In this document: positions 63,793 through 64,000 of the stretch, in pieces
How positions within the stretch are numbered: position 1 is the first letter of the stretch
How the letters are laid out: every line of letters starts with the position of its first letter
Source: Augochlora pura
Lineage: Eukaryota > Arthropoda > Insecta > Hymenoptera > Halictidae
Assembly: GCF_028453695.1 (NCBI RefSeq)
Contig: NC_135779.1
Coordinates: 13,342,831-13,406,830, forward strand
Direction: 5' to 3'
DNA: 64,000 nt
Position numbers and translations under genes: made by a program
Notes under the pieces: generated by a model
Database searches by the model: none
Seen by the model: only the letters and a program-made list of their open reading frames with translations
What the model was told of the DNA's origin: nothing

Positions 63793-64000
63793 AAAACGAG
63801 GTAACTGAATCTGTCGATGTCATTTAATTTATCTGATTCATGGACAAGCGACACGAAGGTATCTCGAAACCGTATCCACTGGCCGTGGTCACCATCAAAG
63901 TTCGGGAGTTTTATGACCGGTAGCCGCACCGCGAGGTGTGCTTCGGAGGGTACCGGAGTGGCCGCACTTTCCGTTGCCGTACAGGTAGAAGGGCTAGTCC
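63793..64000 (-). pseudogene. BEL/Pao-type gag fragment, cut by the window edge
   Basis: The minus strand is open without stops for about 69 codons from the window edge. It encodes LPNFDGDHGQWIRFRDTF followed by SLVH, matching the DUF1759 gag signature of BEL/Pao elements (L-P-x-F-D-G...W-x-x-F-x-D-x-F-x-S-L-V-H). The frame stops at about 63793, within the domain, so the 3' side is truncated. The conservation is clearly better than in the plus-strand remnant at 60.9 kb, which suggests a younger, separate insertion. The rest of the element would lie beyond position 64000. Confidence 0.7.

Overview
The window looks like nuclear DNA of an insect, most probably a hymenopteran and perhaps a bee. 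It is AT-rich, and its genes are split by phase-consistent GT-AG introns. It encodes an arthropod-type contactin with an N-terminal C-type lectin domain, a mitochondrial succinyl-CoA ligase beta subunit and a MICAL-like protein. It is littered with old DNA transposons and retroelement fragments. The species is an inference: no diagnostic gene was compared against a database.

Layout. 1-1463: noncoding upstream of contactin. 1464-5946 (+): contactin in seven coding exons, 1224 aa, with signal peptide, C-type lectin domain, six Ig domains, four FNIII domains and a GPI-type hydrophobic tail. 5947-10534: noncoding, between convergent genes, with a G-rich minisatellite and half of a foldback element. 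10535-13326 (-): GDP-forming succinyl-CoA ligase beta subunit in six coding exons, 424 aa. 13327-19268: noncoding, with promoter-like sequence near 14.2 kb and a TTAA-flanked miniature transposon. 19269-42868 (-): MICAL-like protein in ten coding exons, 1100 aa (CH, LIM, NPF motifs, bMERB). Its third intron is about 16.9 kb and holds a nest of mobile DNA at 30.4-36 kb. 42.9-46 kb: upstream noncoding exon(s) of MICAL-like and a decayed PIF/Harbinger element. 46-59 kb: gene-poor, AT-rich DNA with one promoter-like patch on the minus strand near 56.6 kb. 59-64 kb: a TTAA element and BEL/Pao gag remnants on both strands, one running off the window end.

The three intact genes are not a pathway. 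Contactin works at septate junctions and glial or axonal surfaces, the ligase in the mitochondrial TCA cycle, and MICAL-like in Rab-dependent recycling endosomes. All three reconstructions stay in frame across every splice junction, so the genes look functional. The most unusual content is the mobile DNA: at least four TTAA-flanked miniature elements, one piggyBac-type transposase remnant beside two of them, a family of long foldback hairpins, and fragments of Jockey-like, Harbinger and BEL/Pao elements. I did not find convincing evidence of a wholly new biological system.
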